In this document: piece by piece, positions 46,551 through 54,002 of the stretch
Position numbering within the stretch: the first letter of the stretch is position 1
How the letters are laid out: every line of letters starts with the position of its first letter
NCBI RefSeq assembly: GCF_900105005.1
Contig: NZ_LT629748.1
Location: forward strand, 2,232,001 to 2,296,000
Length of the DNA: 64,000 nt
From: Halopseudomonas litoralis
Lineage (GTDB): Bacteria; Pseudomonadota; Gammaproteobacteria; Pseudomonadales; Pseudomonadaceae
Direction: 5' to 3'
Made by a program: the position numbers and the translations under genes
Notes under the pieces: model-generated
Seen by the model: only the letters and a program-made list of their open reading frames with translations
What the model was told of the DNA's origin: nothing
Database searches by the model: none

Positions 46551-46647
46551 GAAGTAGTTCTCCGTTGACCAAAATCAATGTTTGCCTGAGCTTGCGACTC
46601 ATGGGCCGGTCATCCCCAGGCACCCATAATGTTCGCGTTCAATCTCG

Positions 46648-46674
46648 TTATCGGCGTAGTGGCCAGGAGCTTTA
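46648..46674 (-). promoter_or_regulatory. Sigma-28 (FliA) promoter of fliC
   Basis: Leftward TAAAGCTC (46674-46667), 11 bases, GCCGATAA (46655-46648). The consensus is TAAAGTTT-N11-GCCGATAA, so the minus-10 element is perfect and spacing exact. Confidence 0.92.
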
Positions 46675-47012
46675 ATCTTTTTCAGGAAAATTTTTCTGAC
46701 ACCTTGACAGCCCCAAAAGCAACCGCCGCCGACACTCAAGGTATCGGACGTCAGGACAAAACCTTTAGCCCTCCTTTGGGGCAGGTTTAATTGGGGTCAG
46801 ATGAGTGTTTAGCCCGGGCGCGCTTCAGGAAAAAAGGGTCAGGTACATCTACGCACTGACCCGGTGGATGCGGTGATGAAGGCCTTAGGAGTGGACAGAA
46901 ATTGAACGAAGTCAAACGATGTCAATAGCGTTCATGGCAATGTGGAATGAATCAACTTACCTATGGCATTCTACTCAGTTAATACATGAGAAATGCCCCA
47001 CTGAGGTTAAGC
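46675..47012. other. Gap between fliC promoter and accessory array
   Basis: This 338-base stretch contains no gene I can support. It holds a partial array motif (GGGGTCAGATGAG near 46793) and the first full but diverged motif at 46836-46850. Downstream of 46860 it becomes more AT-rich. This is where the core flagellar region ends and the accessory array begins. Confidence 0.5.
46836..46850 (+). repeat. Array motif copy 1 (diverged)
   Basis: GGGTCAGGTACATCT preceded by six A. It differs from the common form by one missing G and T to C near the end. It is the left border of the module that holds the IS-split small ORF. Confidence 0.7.
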
Positions 47013-47083
47013 ATGCCAAGCCAGCGTCCATTAAAGAAATTTGAAGTTACCTATAGCAATAAGAGTGGCGATGTGCGCCCTAA

Positions 47084-48273
47084 GGAAGGTCTGAAATACC
47101 GGCCATATGGGCGGCGATTATGACCTCGGCTCACAAAAAAAACATTTCAGGAACGATTTCATCGCCCTCAGTCGCGTTTTCAGCTCGTTGCAGCCCCTTT
47201 TCGGCCATCCAGGCCGCTGTACCCAGTACTCCGGGCGGATTTATCCTGCACTTAACAGCTGTTTTCGGGCCATCCATAGGTTGGCCAGGGCGAACAAGGT
47301 ATGCAACTGGGCCGTGTTCTTCGCCAGGCCCTTGTAGCGCACCTTGGTGAATCCGAACTGGCATTTGATCACTCGAAACGGATGCTCGACCTTGGCTCGT
47401 GTACTGGCTTTGGCCCGCTCGATTCGGCGCAAGCCTTTCTCGATCAGCTTGGTTTTGCTCAATGTCTTGAGCTTGCCTGGGCGCATCGCAATCGACCAGA
47501 CCACCTGCTTGCGCCCTTTGTGTTCATCCCGTTTCTGAACGCCGGTATAGCCGGCGTCACCGCATACATGGGTTTCTTCGCCATGCAGAAGCTTGTCTAC
47601 CTGAGTAACATCGCCCGCATTGGCCGCCGTCCCCACGAGACTGTGAACCAGCCCTGACTCAGCATCAACGCCAATGTGGGCCTTCATGCCAAAATAATAC
47701 TGGTTACCCTTCTTGGTCTGATGCATCTCGGGATCGCGCTTACCTTCTTTGTTCTTGGTCGAACTGGGTGCATGAATGATGGTTGCATCGACCACGGTGC
47801 CGTGGCGCAGCATTAGCCCGTGCTCACCCAGGTAACGATTGACCACTTCGAACAACGCCGTGGACAGGCCGTAGCGTTCCAGCAGCCGACGGAATTTGAG
47901 AATAGTGGTTTCATCCGGAATGCGATCAAGTTGAAGGCCCGCGAAGAGTCGCAAGATGGTGGTTTCATACAGCGCTTCTTCCATCGCTGGATCGCTGTAC
48001 CCAAACCAGTTCTGCATCAGATGAACTCGCAGCATCGCGTCGAGCGGGTAAGCAGGTCGACCACCTTCGCCCTTGGGATAGTGCGGCTCGATCAGCGCCA
48101 GCAATGGCTTCCAGGGAACCACTCGATCCATTTCCAGCAGAAAGCGCTCACGGCGGGTCTGCTTACGTTTACCAGCGTATTCGGCGTCTGCAAAGCTCAT
48201 CTGTTTCATGCGGTGGTCTCGAAAATGGCGCTGACGCATTTTACCTTTTCAGGAAGTCTTTTTCAGACCTTCC
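47084..48273 (-). mobile_element. IS5-family insertion sequence, copy A
   Basis: 1190 bp with terminal inverted repeats starting GGAAGGTCTGAAA, flanked on both sides by CTAA (47080-47083 and 48274-48277), the YTAR-type 4-base duplication typical of IS5 elements. It carries one transposase gene. It has the same length and the same transposase as copy B at 50898-52087, in the opposite orientation. It interrupts a small ORF. Confidence 0.93.
47241..48239 (-). CDS. IS5-family transposase (copy A)
   Basis: 332 residues; an internal start at 48209 (MKQMSFADAEYAGKRKQTRR) is the alternative. N-terminal DUF772-type helix-turn-helix region: MLRVHLMQNWFGYSDPAMEE. DDE catalytic residues lie in HGTVVDATIIHAPSSTKNKE (first D), HVCGDAGYTGVQKRDEHKGR (second D) and RAKVEHPFRVIKCQFGFTKV (E). 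The protein is identical to that of copy B. The frame is intact, so the element may be active. Confidence 0.94.
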   Translation of the reverse strand: MRQRHFRDHRMKQMSFADAEYAGKRKQTRRERFLLEMDRVVPWKPLLALIEPHYPKGEGGRPAYPLDAMLRVHLMQNWFGYSDPAMEEALYETTILRLFAGLQLDRIPDETTILKFRRLLERYGLSTALFEVVNRYLGEHGLMLRHGTVVDATIIHAPSSTKNKEGKRDPEMHQTKKGNQYYFGMKAHIGVDAESGLVHSLVGTAANAGDVTQVDKLLHGEETHVCGDAGYTGVQKRDEHKGRKQVVWSIAMRPGKLKTLSKTKLIEKGLRRIERAKASTRAKVEHPFRVIKCQFGFTKVRYKGLAKNTAQLHTLFALANLWMARKQLLSAG

Positions 48274-48337
48274 CTAAAACCACTATCGCCGTCGGCCCTG
48301 ACAATCGCTCCGTGAGGATTAGATTTGAAAGCAAAAA

Positions 48338-48354
48338 GGGGTCAGGTACATTTT
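48338..48354 (+). repeat. Array motif copy 2
   Basis: GGGGTCAGGTACATTTT preceded by CAAAAA and followed by CCGCCAAAAAACGACGGCAA. It is the left border of truncated olsB copy A. Copies 2-5 share the longer downstream sequence as well. Confidence 0.9.
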
Positions 48355-48365
48355 CCGCCAAAAAA

Positions 48366-48817
48366 CGACGGCAAGCTGAATGAACAGCGTTTCCCTAACA
48401 CACTGGCCTGTATCAATCAGACACCGCTATCATCCAAACAGCATCAAATATTCATCCAGTTGCAACAGGCCGTGAGCAGCAAGGGCTTTGCTCACGGACG
48501 CTGCGCTGGAGGTAATTTGATGACACAAGTGGCGCAGATGCGACAGGCCGCACCGGCCATCCCGCCCTCACCGCTGATCGAACTCACCACATGCCCTGAC
48601 GCTCTGGCGGGAGCCCAGGCCCTGCGCTACTGGGTGTTTGCCGAGGAATGCGGAGCCAGACTATCCACTCCCGTGGACGGGCTGGATATCGATGAGTTTG
48701 ATACGCACTGCGAACATCTGCTGGTGCGTGACCGGCTCACCGGTAACGTTGTGGCCACCACCCGGCTGCTGGATAGCGAAGGCTCCAAGCGTACTGGCAG
48801 CTTCTACAGCGGAGTTT
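48366..48817 (+). pseudogene. Truncated olsB 5-prime copy A
   Basis: This repeats the upstream region and first roughly 98 codons of the intact olsB at 52213. ATG is at 48520 after the same GGAGGT site, with MTQVAQMRQAAPAIPPS, ALRYWVFAEECGARLS, FDTHCEHLLVRDRLTGNV and TRLLDSEGSKRTGSFYS. Homology ends near 48812-48817, where GVYFFLT begins and the frame runs into the toxin gene on the other strand. The acyltransferase core is missing, so the product should be inactive. Several substitutions relative to the intact gene show some age. Confidence 0.85.
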
Positions 48818-48831
48818 ATTTCTTTCTGACC

Positions 48832-49146
48832 CTATCTATAGCGCTCCCGCCAATAGCCGGGCTTACGGGAGTGATGAGCCACCGCAATTACGATAACCTC
48901 ACCCGGTAGTTCAATCGCGACTATATCGTATGGGAAGCGATCCAGAATTAGTCGTTTTACCCCGGTATCAACAGCCTCTTTGCACAGCGGCGATAAGGGG
49001 ATGAAGTTTTCTTCGATAACGTCGATGGCGGCTTCAATAGTAGCGAAAAACTCGGCTCCAAGTCCGGGCTGTTCATATTCGTACCATGCCGCAGCCTCCA
49101 TGGCTTCCTGGGAGGCTTCTTCCAGTATCCTTACTGTACGCACCAT
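48832..49146 (-). CDS. ParE/RelE-family toxin (copy A)
   Basis: A 104-residue protein: VRTVRILEEASQEAMEAAAW, YEYEQPGLGAEFFATIEAAI, VKRLILDRFPYDIVAIELPG and IVIAVAHHSRKPGYWRERYR. The RFPYDIVAI and AVAHHSRKPGYW blocks are typical of ParE/RelE-type toxins. The start overlaps the antitoxin stop (TAATG). Its stop codon is followed, leftward, by GGTCAGAAA, an inverted partial version of the array motif. Copy C at 50217 differs at two positions only. Confidence 0.87.
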   Translation of the reverse strand: MVRTVRILEEASQEAMEAAAWYEYEQPGLGAEFFATIEAAIDVIEENFIPLSPLCKEAVDTGVKRLILDRFPYDIVAIELPGEVIVIAVAHHSRKPGYWRERYR

Positions 49147-49382
49147 TACTGGCCTATTCTCGCTCGCATCCTTGTCCGGAACTCATCGCGACTGAGCAAC
49201 GTGGCCTTTCCGCTTTTGACCTTAGCCACCCGGCGAATAATTTCACCGTTCCAGGCTTGCTCAACAGAGTCGTCGCCGGGGCCGTCCAGACTCATTATGA
49301 GTTCGCGAGCCAATGCTGCACGCTCCGACGCGGAGAGCGTGGAGATTTGGGAGCGCAGGTGGTCCAAAGTTTCGGTAGTCAT
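49146..49382 (-). CDS. Addiction-module antitoxin (copy A)
   Basis: 78 residues from ATG 49382 (GGAG 5 bases upstream): MTTETLDHLRSQISTLSASE, ERAALARELIMSLDGP, NGEIIRRVAKVKSGKATLLS, RDEFRTRMRARIGQ. This is the pattern of the small antitoxins called addiction module component (TIGR02574-like) that pair with ParE-type toxins. It is the first gene of the pair and would neutralise the toxin encoded just after it. Confidence 0.84.
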   Translation of the reverse strand: MTTETLDHLRSQISTLSASERAALARELIMSLDGPGDDSVEQAWNGEIIRRVAKVKSGKATLLSRDEFRTRMRARIGQ

Positions 49383-49421
49383 GGCGACTCCACAGGTGGC
49401 GATGCAGTTATGCAGCAAAAA

Positions 49422-49438
49422 GGGGTCAGGTACATTTT
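49422..49438 (+). repeat. Array motif copy 3
   Basis: GGGGTCAGGTACATTTT in the same orientation, preceded by GCAAAAA. It is the left border of truncated olsB copy B and sits 39 bases after the antitoxin start. Confidence 0.9.
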
Positions 49439-49445
49439 CCGCCAA

Positions 49446-49717
49446 AAAACGACGGCAAGCTGAATTGATCAGCGTTTCCCTAACATACTGGCCTGTATCA
49501 ATCAGACACCGCTATCATCCAAACAGCATCAAATATTCATCCAGTTGCAACAGGCCGTGAGCAGCATGGGCTTTGCTCACGGACGCTGCGCTGGAGGTAA
49601 TTTGATGACACAAGTGGCGCAGATGCGACAGCCCGCACCGGCCATCCCGCCCTCACTGCTGATCGAACTCACCACATGCCCTGACGCTCTGGCGGAAGCC
49701 CAGGCCCTGCGCTACCG
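49446..49717 (+). pseudogene. Truncated olsB 5-prime copy B (shortest)
   Basis: The same upstream region and GGAGGT site, ATG 49605, then about 38 codons ending at ALRYR, where array motif copy 4 follows at once (CGC-AAAAAGGGG). The break is earlier than in copies A and C. The product would be a short peptide ending in motif-encoded KKGSGTFSAK. Confidence 0.85.
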
Positions 49718-49723
49718 CAAAAA

Positions 49724-49740
49724 GGGGTCAGGTACATTTT
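49724..49740 (+). repeat. Array motif copy 4
   Basis: GGGGTCAGGTACATTTT directly joined to the end of olsB copy B on its left and beginning copy C on its right. The join shows the motif itself is one boundary of the event. Confidence 0.9.
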
Positions 49741-49747
49741 CCGCCAA

Positions 49748-50204
49748 AGACGACGGCAAGCTGAATTGATCAGCGTTTCCCTAACATACTGGCCTGTATC
49801 AATCAGACACCGCTATCATCCAAACAGCATCAAATATTCATCCAGTTGCAACAGGCCGTGAGCAGCATGGGCTTTGCTCACGGACGCTGCGCTGGAGGTA
49901 ATTTGATGCCACAAGTGGCATAGATGCGACAGGCCGCACCGGCCATCCCGCCCTCACTGCTGATCGAACTCACCACATGCCCTGACGCTCTGGCGGAAGC
50001 CCAGGCCCTGCGCTACCGGGTGTTTGCCGAGGAATGCGGAGCCAGACTATCCACTCCCGTGGCCGGGCTGGATATCGATGAGTTTGATACGCACTGCGAG
50101 CATCTGCTGGTGCGTGACCAGCTCACCGGTAACGTTGTGGCCACCACCCGGCTGCTGGATAGCGAAGGCTCCAAGTGTGCTGGCGGCTTCTACAGCGGAG
50201 TTTA
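49748..50204 (+). pseudogene. Truncated olsB 5-prime copy C
   Basis: It repeats the olsB leader and about 98 codons, breaking at the same place as copy A (FYSGVYFF). The start region is also damaged: ATG 49906 is followed by an in-frame TAG at 49921-49923 (MPQVA then stop). A second toxin-antitoxin pair follows exactly as in copy A, so the block olsB fragment plus TA was duplicated as a unit. Confidence 0.85.
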
Positions 50205-50216
50205 TTTCTTCTGACC

Positions 50217-50531
50217 CTATCTATAGCGCTCCCGCCAATAGCCGGGCTTACGGGAGTGATGAGCCACCGCAATTACGATAACCTCATCCGGTAGTTCAAT
50301 CGCGACTATATCGTATGGGAAGCGATCCAGAATTAGTCGTTTTACCCCGGTATCAACAGCCTCTTTGCAGAGCGGCGATAAGGGGATGAAGTTTTCTTCG
50401 ATAACGTCGATGGCGGCTTCACTAGTAGCGAAAAACTCGGCTCCAAGTCCGGGCTGTTCATATTCGTACCATGCCGCAGCCTCCATGGCTTCCTGCGAGG
50501 CTTCTTCCAGTATCCTTACTGTACGCACCAT
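50217..50531 (-). CDS. ParE/RelE-family toxin (copy C)
   Basis: 104 residues, identical to copy A except EFFATSEAAI for EFFATIEAAI and LPDEVIVIA for LPGEVIVIA. It has the same TAATG overlap with its antitoxin. The frame is intact. Near-identity with copy A means the two antitoxins are probably interchangeable. Confidence 0.87.
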   Translation of the reverse strand: MVRTVRILEEASQEAMEAAAWYEYEQPGLGAEFFATSEAAIDVIEENFIPLSPLCKEAVDTGVKRLILDRFPYDIVAIELPDEVIVIAVAHHSRKPGYWRERYR

Positions 50532-50767
50532 TACTGGCCTATTCTCGCTCGCATCCTTGTCCGGAACTCATCGCGACTGAGCAACTTGGCCTTTCCGCTT
50601 TTGACCTTAGCCACCCGGCGAATAATTTCACCGTTCCAGGCTTGCTCAACAGAGTCGTCGCCGGGGCCGTCCAGACTCATTATGAGTTCGCGAGCCAATG
50701 CTGCACGCTCCGACGCGGAGAGCGTGGAGATTTGGGAGCGCAGGTGGTCCAAAGTTTCGGTAGTCAT
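50531..50767 (-). CDS. Addiction-module antitoxin (copy C)
   Basis: 78 residues, differing from copy A at one position (SGKAKLLS against SGKATLLS). The sequence upstream of its start runs about 60 bases further before the next motif than in copy A. This suggests copy C keeps more of the original flank. Confidence 0.84.
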   Translation of the reverse strand: MTTETLDHLRSQISTLSASERAALARELIMSLDGPGDDSVEQAWNGEIIRRVAKVKSGKAKLLSRDEFRTRMRARIGQ

Positions 50768-50835
50768 GGCGACTCCACAGGTGGCGATGCAGTTATGCTA
50801 TCCCGATTCAGACCCCCTAACAAGGCGACCAAAAA

Positions 50836-50852
50836 GGGGTCAGGTACATTTT
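50836..50852 (+). repeat. Array motif copy 5
   Basis: GGGGTCAGGTACATTTT preceded by CAAAAA. It is the left border of the intact olsB-olsA module, now separated from olsB by IS5 copy B. Confidence 0.9.
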
Positions 50853-50897
50853 CCGCCAAAAGACGACGGCAAGCTGAATTGATCAGCGTTTCCCTAA

Positions 50898-52087
50898 GGA
50901 AGGTCTGAAAAAGACTTCCTGAAAAGGTAAAATGCGTCAGCGCCATTTTCGAGACCACCGCATGAAACAGATGAGCTTTGCAGACGCCGAATACGCTGGT
51001 AAACGTAAGCAGACCCGCCGTGAGCGCTTTCTGCTGGAAATGGATCGAGTGGTTCCCTGGAAGCCATTGCTGGCGCTGATCGAGCCGCACTATCCCAAGG
51101 GCGAAGGTGGTCGACCTGCTTACCCGCTCGACGCGATGCTGCGAGTTCATCTGATGCAGAACTGGTTTGGGTACAGCGATCCAGCGATGGAAGAAGCGCT
51201 GTATGAAACCACCATCTTGCGACTCTTCGCGGGCCTTCAACTTGATCGCATTCCGGATGAAACCACTATTCTCAAATTCCGTCGGCTGCTGGAACGCTAC
51301 GGCCTGTCCACGGCGTTGTTCGAAGTGGTCAATCGTTACCTGGGTGAGCACGGGCTAATGCTGCGCCACGGCACCGTGGTCGATGCAACCATCATTCATG
51401 CACCCAGTTCGACCAAGAACAAAGAAGGTAAGCGCGATCCCGAGATGCATCAGACCAAGAAGGGTAACCAGTATTATTTTGGCATGAAGGCCCACATTGG
51501 CGTTGATGCTGAGTCAGGGCTGGTTCACAGTCTCGTGGGGACGGCGGCCAATGCGGGCGATGTTACTCAGGTAGACAAGCTTCTGCATGGCGAAGAAACC
51601 CATGTATGCGGTGACGCCGGCTATACCGGCGTTCAGAAACGGGATGAACACAAAGGGCGCAAGCAGGTGGTCTGGTCGATTGCGATGCGCCCAGGCAAGC
51701 TCAAGACATTGAGCAAAACCAAGCTGATCGAGAAAGGCTTGCGCCGAATCGAGCGGGCCAAAGCCAGTACACGAGCCAAGGTCGAGCATCCGTTTCGAGT
51801 GATCAAATGCCAGTTCGGATTCACCAAGGTGCGCTACAAGGGCCTGGCGAAGAACACGGCCCAGTTGCATACCTTGTTCGCCCTGGCCAACCTATGGATG
51901 GCCCGAAAACAGCTGTTAAGTGCAGGATAAATCCGCCCGGAGTACTGGGTACAGCGGCCTGGATGGCCGAAAAGGGGCTGCAACGAGCTGAAAACGCGAC
52001 TGAGGGCGATGAAATCGTTCCTGAAATGTTTTTTTTGTGAGCCGAGGTCATAATCGCCGCCCATATGGCCGGTATTTCAGACCTTCC
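50898..52087 (+). mobile_element. IS5-family insertion sequence, copy B
   Basis: 1190 bp, the same ends as copy A (GGAAGGTCTGAAA inverted repeats), with CTAA duplications at 50894-50897 and 52088-52091. The empty-site sequence (TTTCCCTAACATACTG) is preserved in olsB copies B and C, so this insertion is later than, or absent from, the duplications. It sits 125 bases upstream of the intact olsB start. Confidence 0.94.
50932..51930 (+). CDS. IS5-family transposase (copy B)
   Basis: 332 residues identical to copy A, with the DDE residues in VVDATIIHAP, CGDAGYTG and KVEHPFRVIK. It is transcribed toward olsB. Internal start at 50962 is possible. Two identical intact copies 2.6 kb apart imply recent transposition. 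Confidence 0.94.
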   Translation: MRQRHFRDHRMKQMSFADAEYAGKRKQTRRERFLLEMDRVVPWKPLLALIEPHYPKGEGGRPAYPLDAMLRVHLMQNWFGYSDPAMEEALYETTILRLFAGLQLDRIPDETTILKFRRLLERYGLSTALFEVVNRYLGEHGLMLRHGTVVDATIIHAPSSTKNKEGKRDPEMHQTKKGNQYYFGMKAHIGVDAESGLVHSLVGTAANAGDVTQVDKLLHGEETHVCGDAGYTGVQKRDEHKGRKQVVWSIAMRPGKLKTLSKTKLIEKGLRRIERAKASTRAKVEHPFRVIKCQFGFTKVRYKGLAKNTAQLHTLFALANLWMARKQLLSAG

Positions 52088-52162
52088 CTAACATACTGAC
52101 CTGTATCAATCAGACACCGCTATCATTCAAACAGCATCAAATATTCATCCAGTTGCAACAGG

Positions 52163-52190
52163 CCGTGAGCAGCATGGGCTTTGCTCACGG
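52163..52190 (+). promoter_or_regulatory. Leader hairpin upstream of olsB
   Basis: CCGTGAGCA, a 10-base loop, TGCTCACGG: a 9-base perfect stem ending 10 bases before the GGAGGT ribosome site (52201-52206). The same stem occurs before all three truncated olsB copies. It could regulate translation or mRNA stability. There is no T run, so it is not a terminator. Confidence 0.5.
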
Positions 52191-52212
52191 ACGCTGCGCT
52201 GGAGGTAATTTG

Positions 52213-52974
52213 ATGACACAAGTGGCACAGATGCGACAGGCCGCACCGGGCATCCCGCCCTCACTGCCGATCGAACTCACCACATGCCCTGACGCTCTGG
52301 CAGAAGCCCAGGCCCTGCGCTACCGGGTGTTTGCCGAGGAATGCGGAGCCAGACTATCCACTCCCGTGGCCGGGCTGGATATCGATGAGTTTGATACGCA
52401 CTGCGAACATCTGCTGGTGCGTGACCGGCTCACCGGTAACGTTGTGGCCACCACCCGGCTGCTGGATAGCGAAGGCGCCAAGCGTGCTGGCGGCTTCTAC
52501 AGCGAAGGGGAGTTCCATCTGGTCGGACTGGCGCAGTTACGCGGCCCGATTCTGGAAATCGGTCGCACCTGCGTGCATCCGGACTACCGCAACGGCGCTA
52601 CTATCTCGACCCTCTGGTCGGGGCTGGCGCAATTGATGCGCGAACGCAATTACAGTTTTCTGATGGGCTGTGCCAGCATCGGCATGGGCGATGACGGTAT
52701 CCAGGCGCAGGCTGTCATGCAGCGGCTGCGCCAGCGCTATCTCAACCGGGAATGGCTGAACGCGGTACCCCGCCGTCCGCTGGCGGACATGCCCTTACCG
52801 GATAACGTGATTGCCCAGATTCCTCCACTTCTGAAAGCCTATGTACGGCTGGGCGCCACCCTCTGCGGCGAACCCTGCTGGGATCCGGAATTCAACGTCG
52901 CGGATGTGCTCATTCTGCTTCACAGCCAGCAGCTGTGTCCCCGCTACGCCCGCCACTTCAAGGCCGTTAGCTGA
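52213..52974 (+). CDS. olsB: L-ornithine N-alpha-acyltransferase (intact copy)
   Basis: ATG 52213 after GGAGGT (6-base spacing) gives 253 aa; a longer in-frame start at 52153 falls in the leader. Motifs: ALRYRVFAEECGARLS, HLLVRDRLTGNVVATTRLLD, GPILEIGRTCVHPDYRNGAT and FLMGCASIGMGD, typical of the OlsB GNAT-like family. OlsB transfers a 3-hydroxyacyl chain from ACP to ornithine, the first step of ornithine lipid synthesis. It is followed by olsA after 10 bases. IS5 copy B and array motif 5 sit just upstream, so its natural promoter may be disrupted. Confidence 0.9.
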   Translation: MTQVAQMRQAAPGIPPSLPIELTTCPDALAEAQALRYRVFAEECGARLSTPVAGLDIDEFDTHCEHLLVRDRLTGNVVATTRLLDSEGAKRAGGFYSEGEFHLVGLAQLRGPILEIGRTCVHPDYRNGATISTLWSGLAQLMRERNYSFLMGCASIGMGDDGIQAQAVMQRLRQRYLNREWLNAVPRRPLADMPLPDNVIAQIPPLLKAYVRLGATLCGEPCWDPEFNVADVLILLHSQQLCPRYARHFKAVS

Positions 52975-52984
52975 GAGCCGTTAT

Positions 52985-53761
52985 TTGAAACCTTTGCTGC
53001 GCCGCATATGGCGGCTCCCCTTGGTGACCAGCTGGGTACTGCTCGGCCTGCTGCTGGCAGGCCTGCTGCCGCTCTGGCCGCAAGCCAGGCGTCATGCCCT
53101 GTGCGAAGGCATGACCCTGTTCTGGATGCGCGGCCTGCTGCGTCTGTTACCACTGCGCATCCAGCGCCATGGCCAACCGATCGGCCACCCTGCTGTCTGG
53201 GTGGGCAATCACATTTCCTGGCTGGATATCATTCTGCTCGGCGCGGTGTCCCCGGTTCGCTTTATTGCCAAGGCGGAGGTGCGCCAATGGCCGCTGCTGG
53301 GCTGGCTGGCAGCAAGCGCCGGCACCCTGTTTGTGCGGCGTGGCCAGGCCAGTGGCGGTGACCTGTATCAGCAGATGACCGCTGCACTGCAACAGCAGCA
53401 AAGCCTGATGATCTTTGCTGAAGGCACCACCACGCCCGGAGCCGGGGTACGCACCTTCCATGGCCGCCTGTTGAGTTGCGCGGTGGAGCAACAAGTACCG
53501 GTACAGCCGGTAGCCCTGCGCTATTGCGAGCAGGGACAGCTATCCCGGACCGCCGCTTTTATCGATGACGACGAGTTCTCCAGCCATCTGTGGCAATTAT
53601 TGGGCAGCCCGACCATAGATGTGGAGCTGCATTTTCTGCCCGCGATCGACAGCTGCAATATCGAGCGTAACCCACTGGCCAGGCGTACCCGCCAGGCGGT
53701 GGTTCAGGCTCTGGGGCTGGACGACAGCAAGCCCGGCCAATCTGCCGACGCCGCCGCCTGA
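52985..53761 (+). CDS. olsA: Lyso-ornithine lipid acyltransferase
   Basis: The frame is open from 52841, but a TTG at 52985, just after the olsB stop, with GAGAG upstream, gives MKPLLRRIWRLPLVTSW (258 aa). One N-terminal membrane segment (WVLLGLLLAGLLPLW) precedes the PlsC acyltransferase motifs: VGNHISWLDIILL (HX4D), AKAEVRQWPLLGWLA and LMIFAEGTTTPG. OlsA adds the second, ester-linked acyl chain to finish ornithine lipid at the inner membrane. The olsB-olsA order is as in other pseudomonads. Confidence 0.88.
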   Translation: MKPLLRRIWRLPLVTSWVLLGLLLAGLLPLWPQARRHALCEGMTLFWMRGLLRLLPLRIQRHGQPIGHPAVWVGNHISWLDIILLGAVSPVRFIAKAEVRQWPLLGWLAASAGTLFVRRGQASGGDLYQQMTAALQQQQSLMIFAEGTTTPGAGVRTFHGRLLSCAVEQQVPVQPVALRYCEQGQLSRTAAFIDDDEFSSHLWQLLGSPTIDVELHFLPAIDSCNIERNPLARRTRQAVVQALGLDDSKPGQSADAAA

Positions 53762-53798
53762 GATTCGGCAAAACGGATCACCTGTGGCATGAATGCCA

Positions 53799-53818
53799 AG
53801 GAGTCAGGTACATTTTAC
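53799..53818 (+). repeat. Array motif copy 6 (diverged)
   Basis: AGGAGTCAGGTACATTTTAC. GGGG has become GGAG and the preceding A run is lost; the TCAGGTACATTTT core is intact. It is the right border of olsBA and the left border of the BrnTA module. The remaining 53762-54002 gap shows no gene. Confidence 0.72.
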
Positions 53819-53984
53819 CGGTATTCGGCATGGACCCCGGCTCTTCAGATACTGAGAACGCCCGCACATTCCTGCACCAGTCCACTTGATCCCATCACCA
53901 ATACCGCCAATGCTGTCCTTCCACCTTTCTCATGCTATCCGAAGCAGCCCTCGGGTGAGCTTCCGGTATAGCCGCCAAACTTTT

Positions 53985-53996
53985 TTGTAGATACAA
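53985..53996. promoter_or_regulatory. Palindrome upstream of brnT
   Basis: TTGTA-GA-TACAA, a perfect 12-base dyad ending 6 bases before the brnT start. BrnTA systems are autorepressed through palindromes in their promoter, so this is a likely operator half or whole site. Confidence 0.45.
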
Positions 53997-54002
53997 TTAA
54001 CC

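Larger units (their letters stand above)
47013..48383 (+). pseudogene. 58-codon ORF split by IS5 copy A
   Basis: ATG 47013 with GAGG 6 bases upstream begins MPSQRPLKKFEVTYSNKSGD and runs into the IS at 47084. If the IS and one CTAA duplication are removed, the frame continues without a shift from 48278: TTIAVGPDNRSVRIRFESKK. It then crosses array motif copy 2 (KGSGTFSAKKRRQ) and stops at 48381-48383. The perfect frame restoration shows the IS landed in an existing open frame. The first 45 codons look protein-like; the last 15 are motif sequence, suggesting the original C-terminus was replaced. Family not recognised. Confidence 0.5.

Noticed and set aside
49201..49560. Rightward frame of 119 codons across antitoxin copy A
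   Set aside because: Antisense to the antitoxin and running into the array motif; repeated in copy C only because the block is duplicated.
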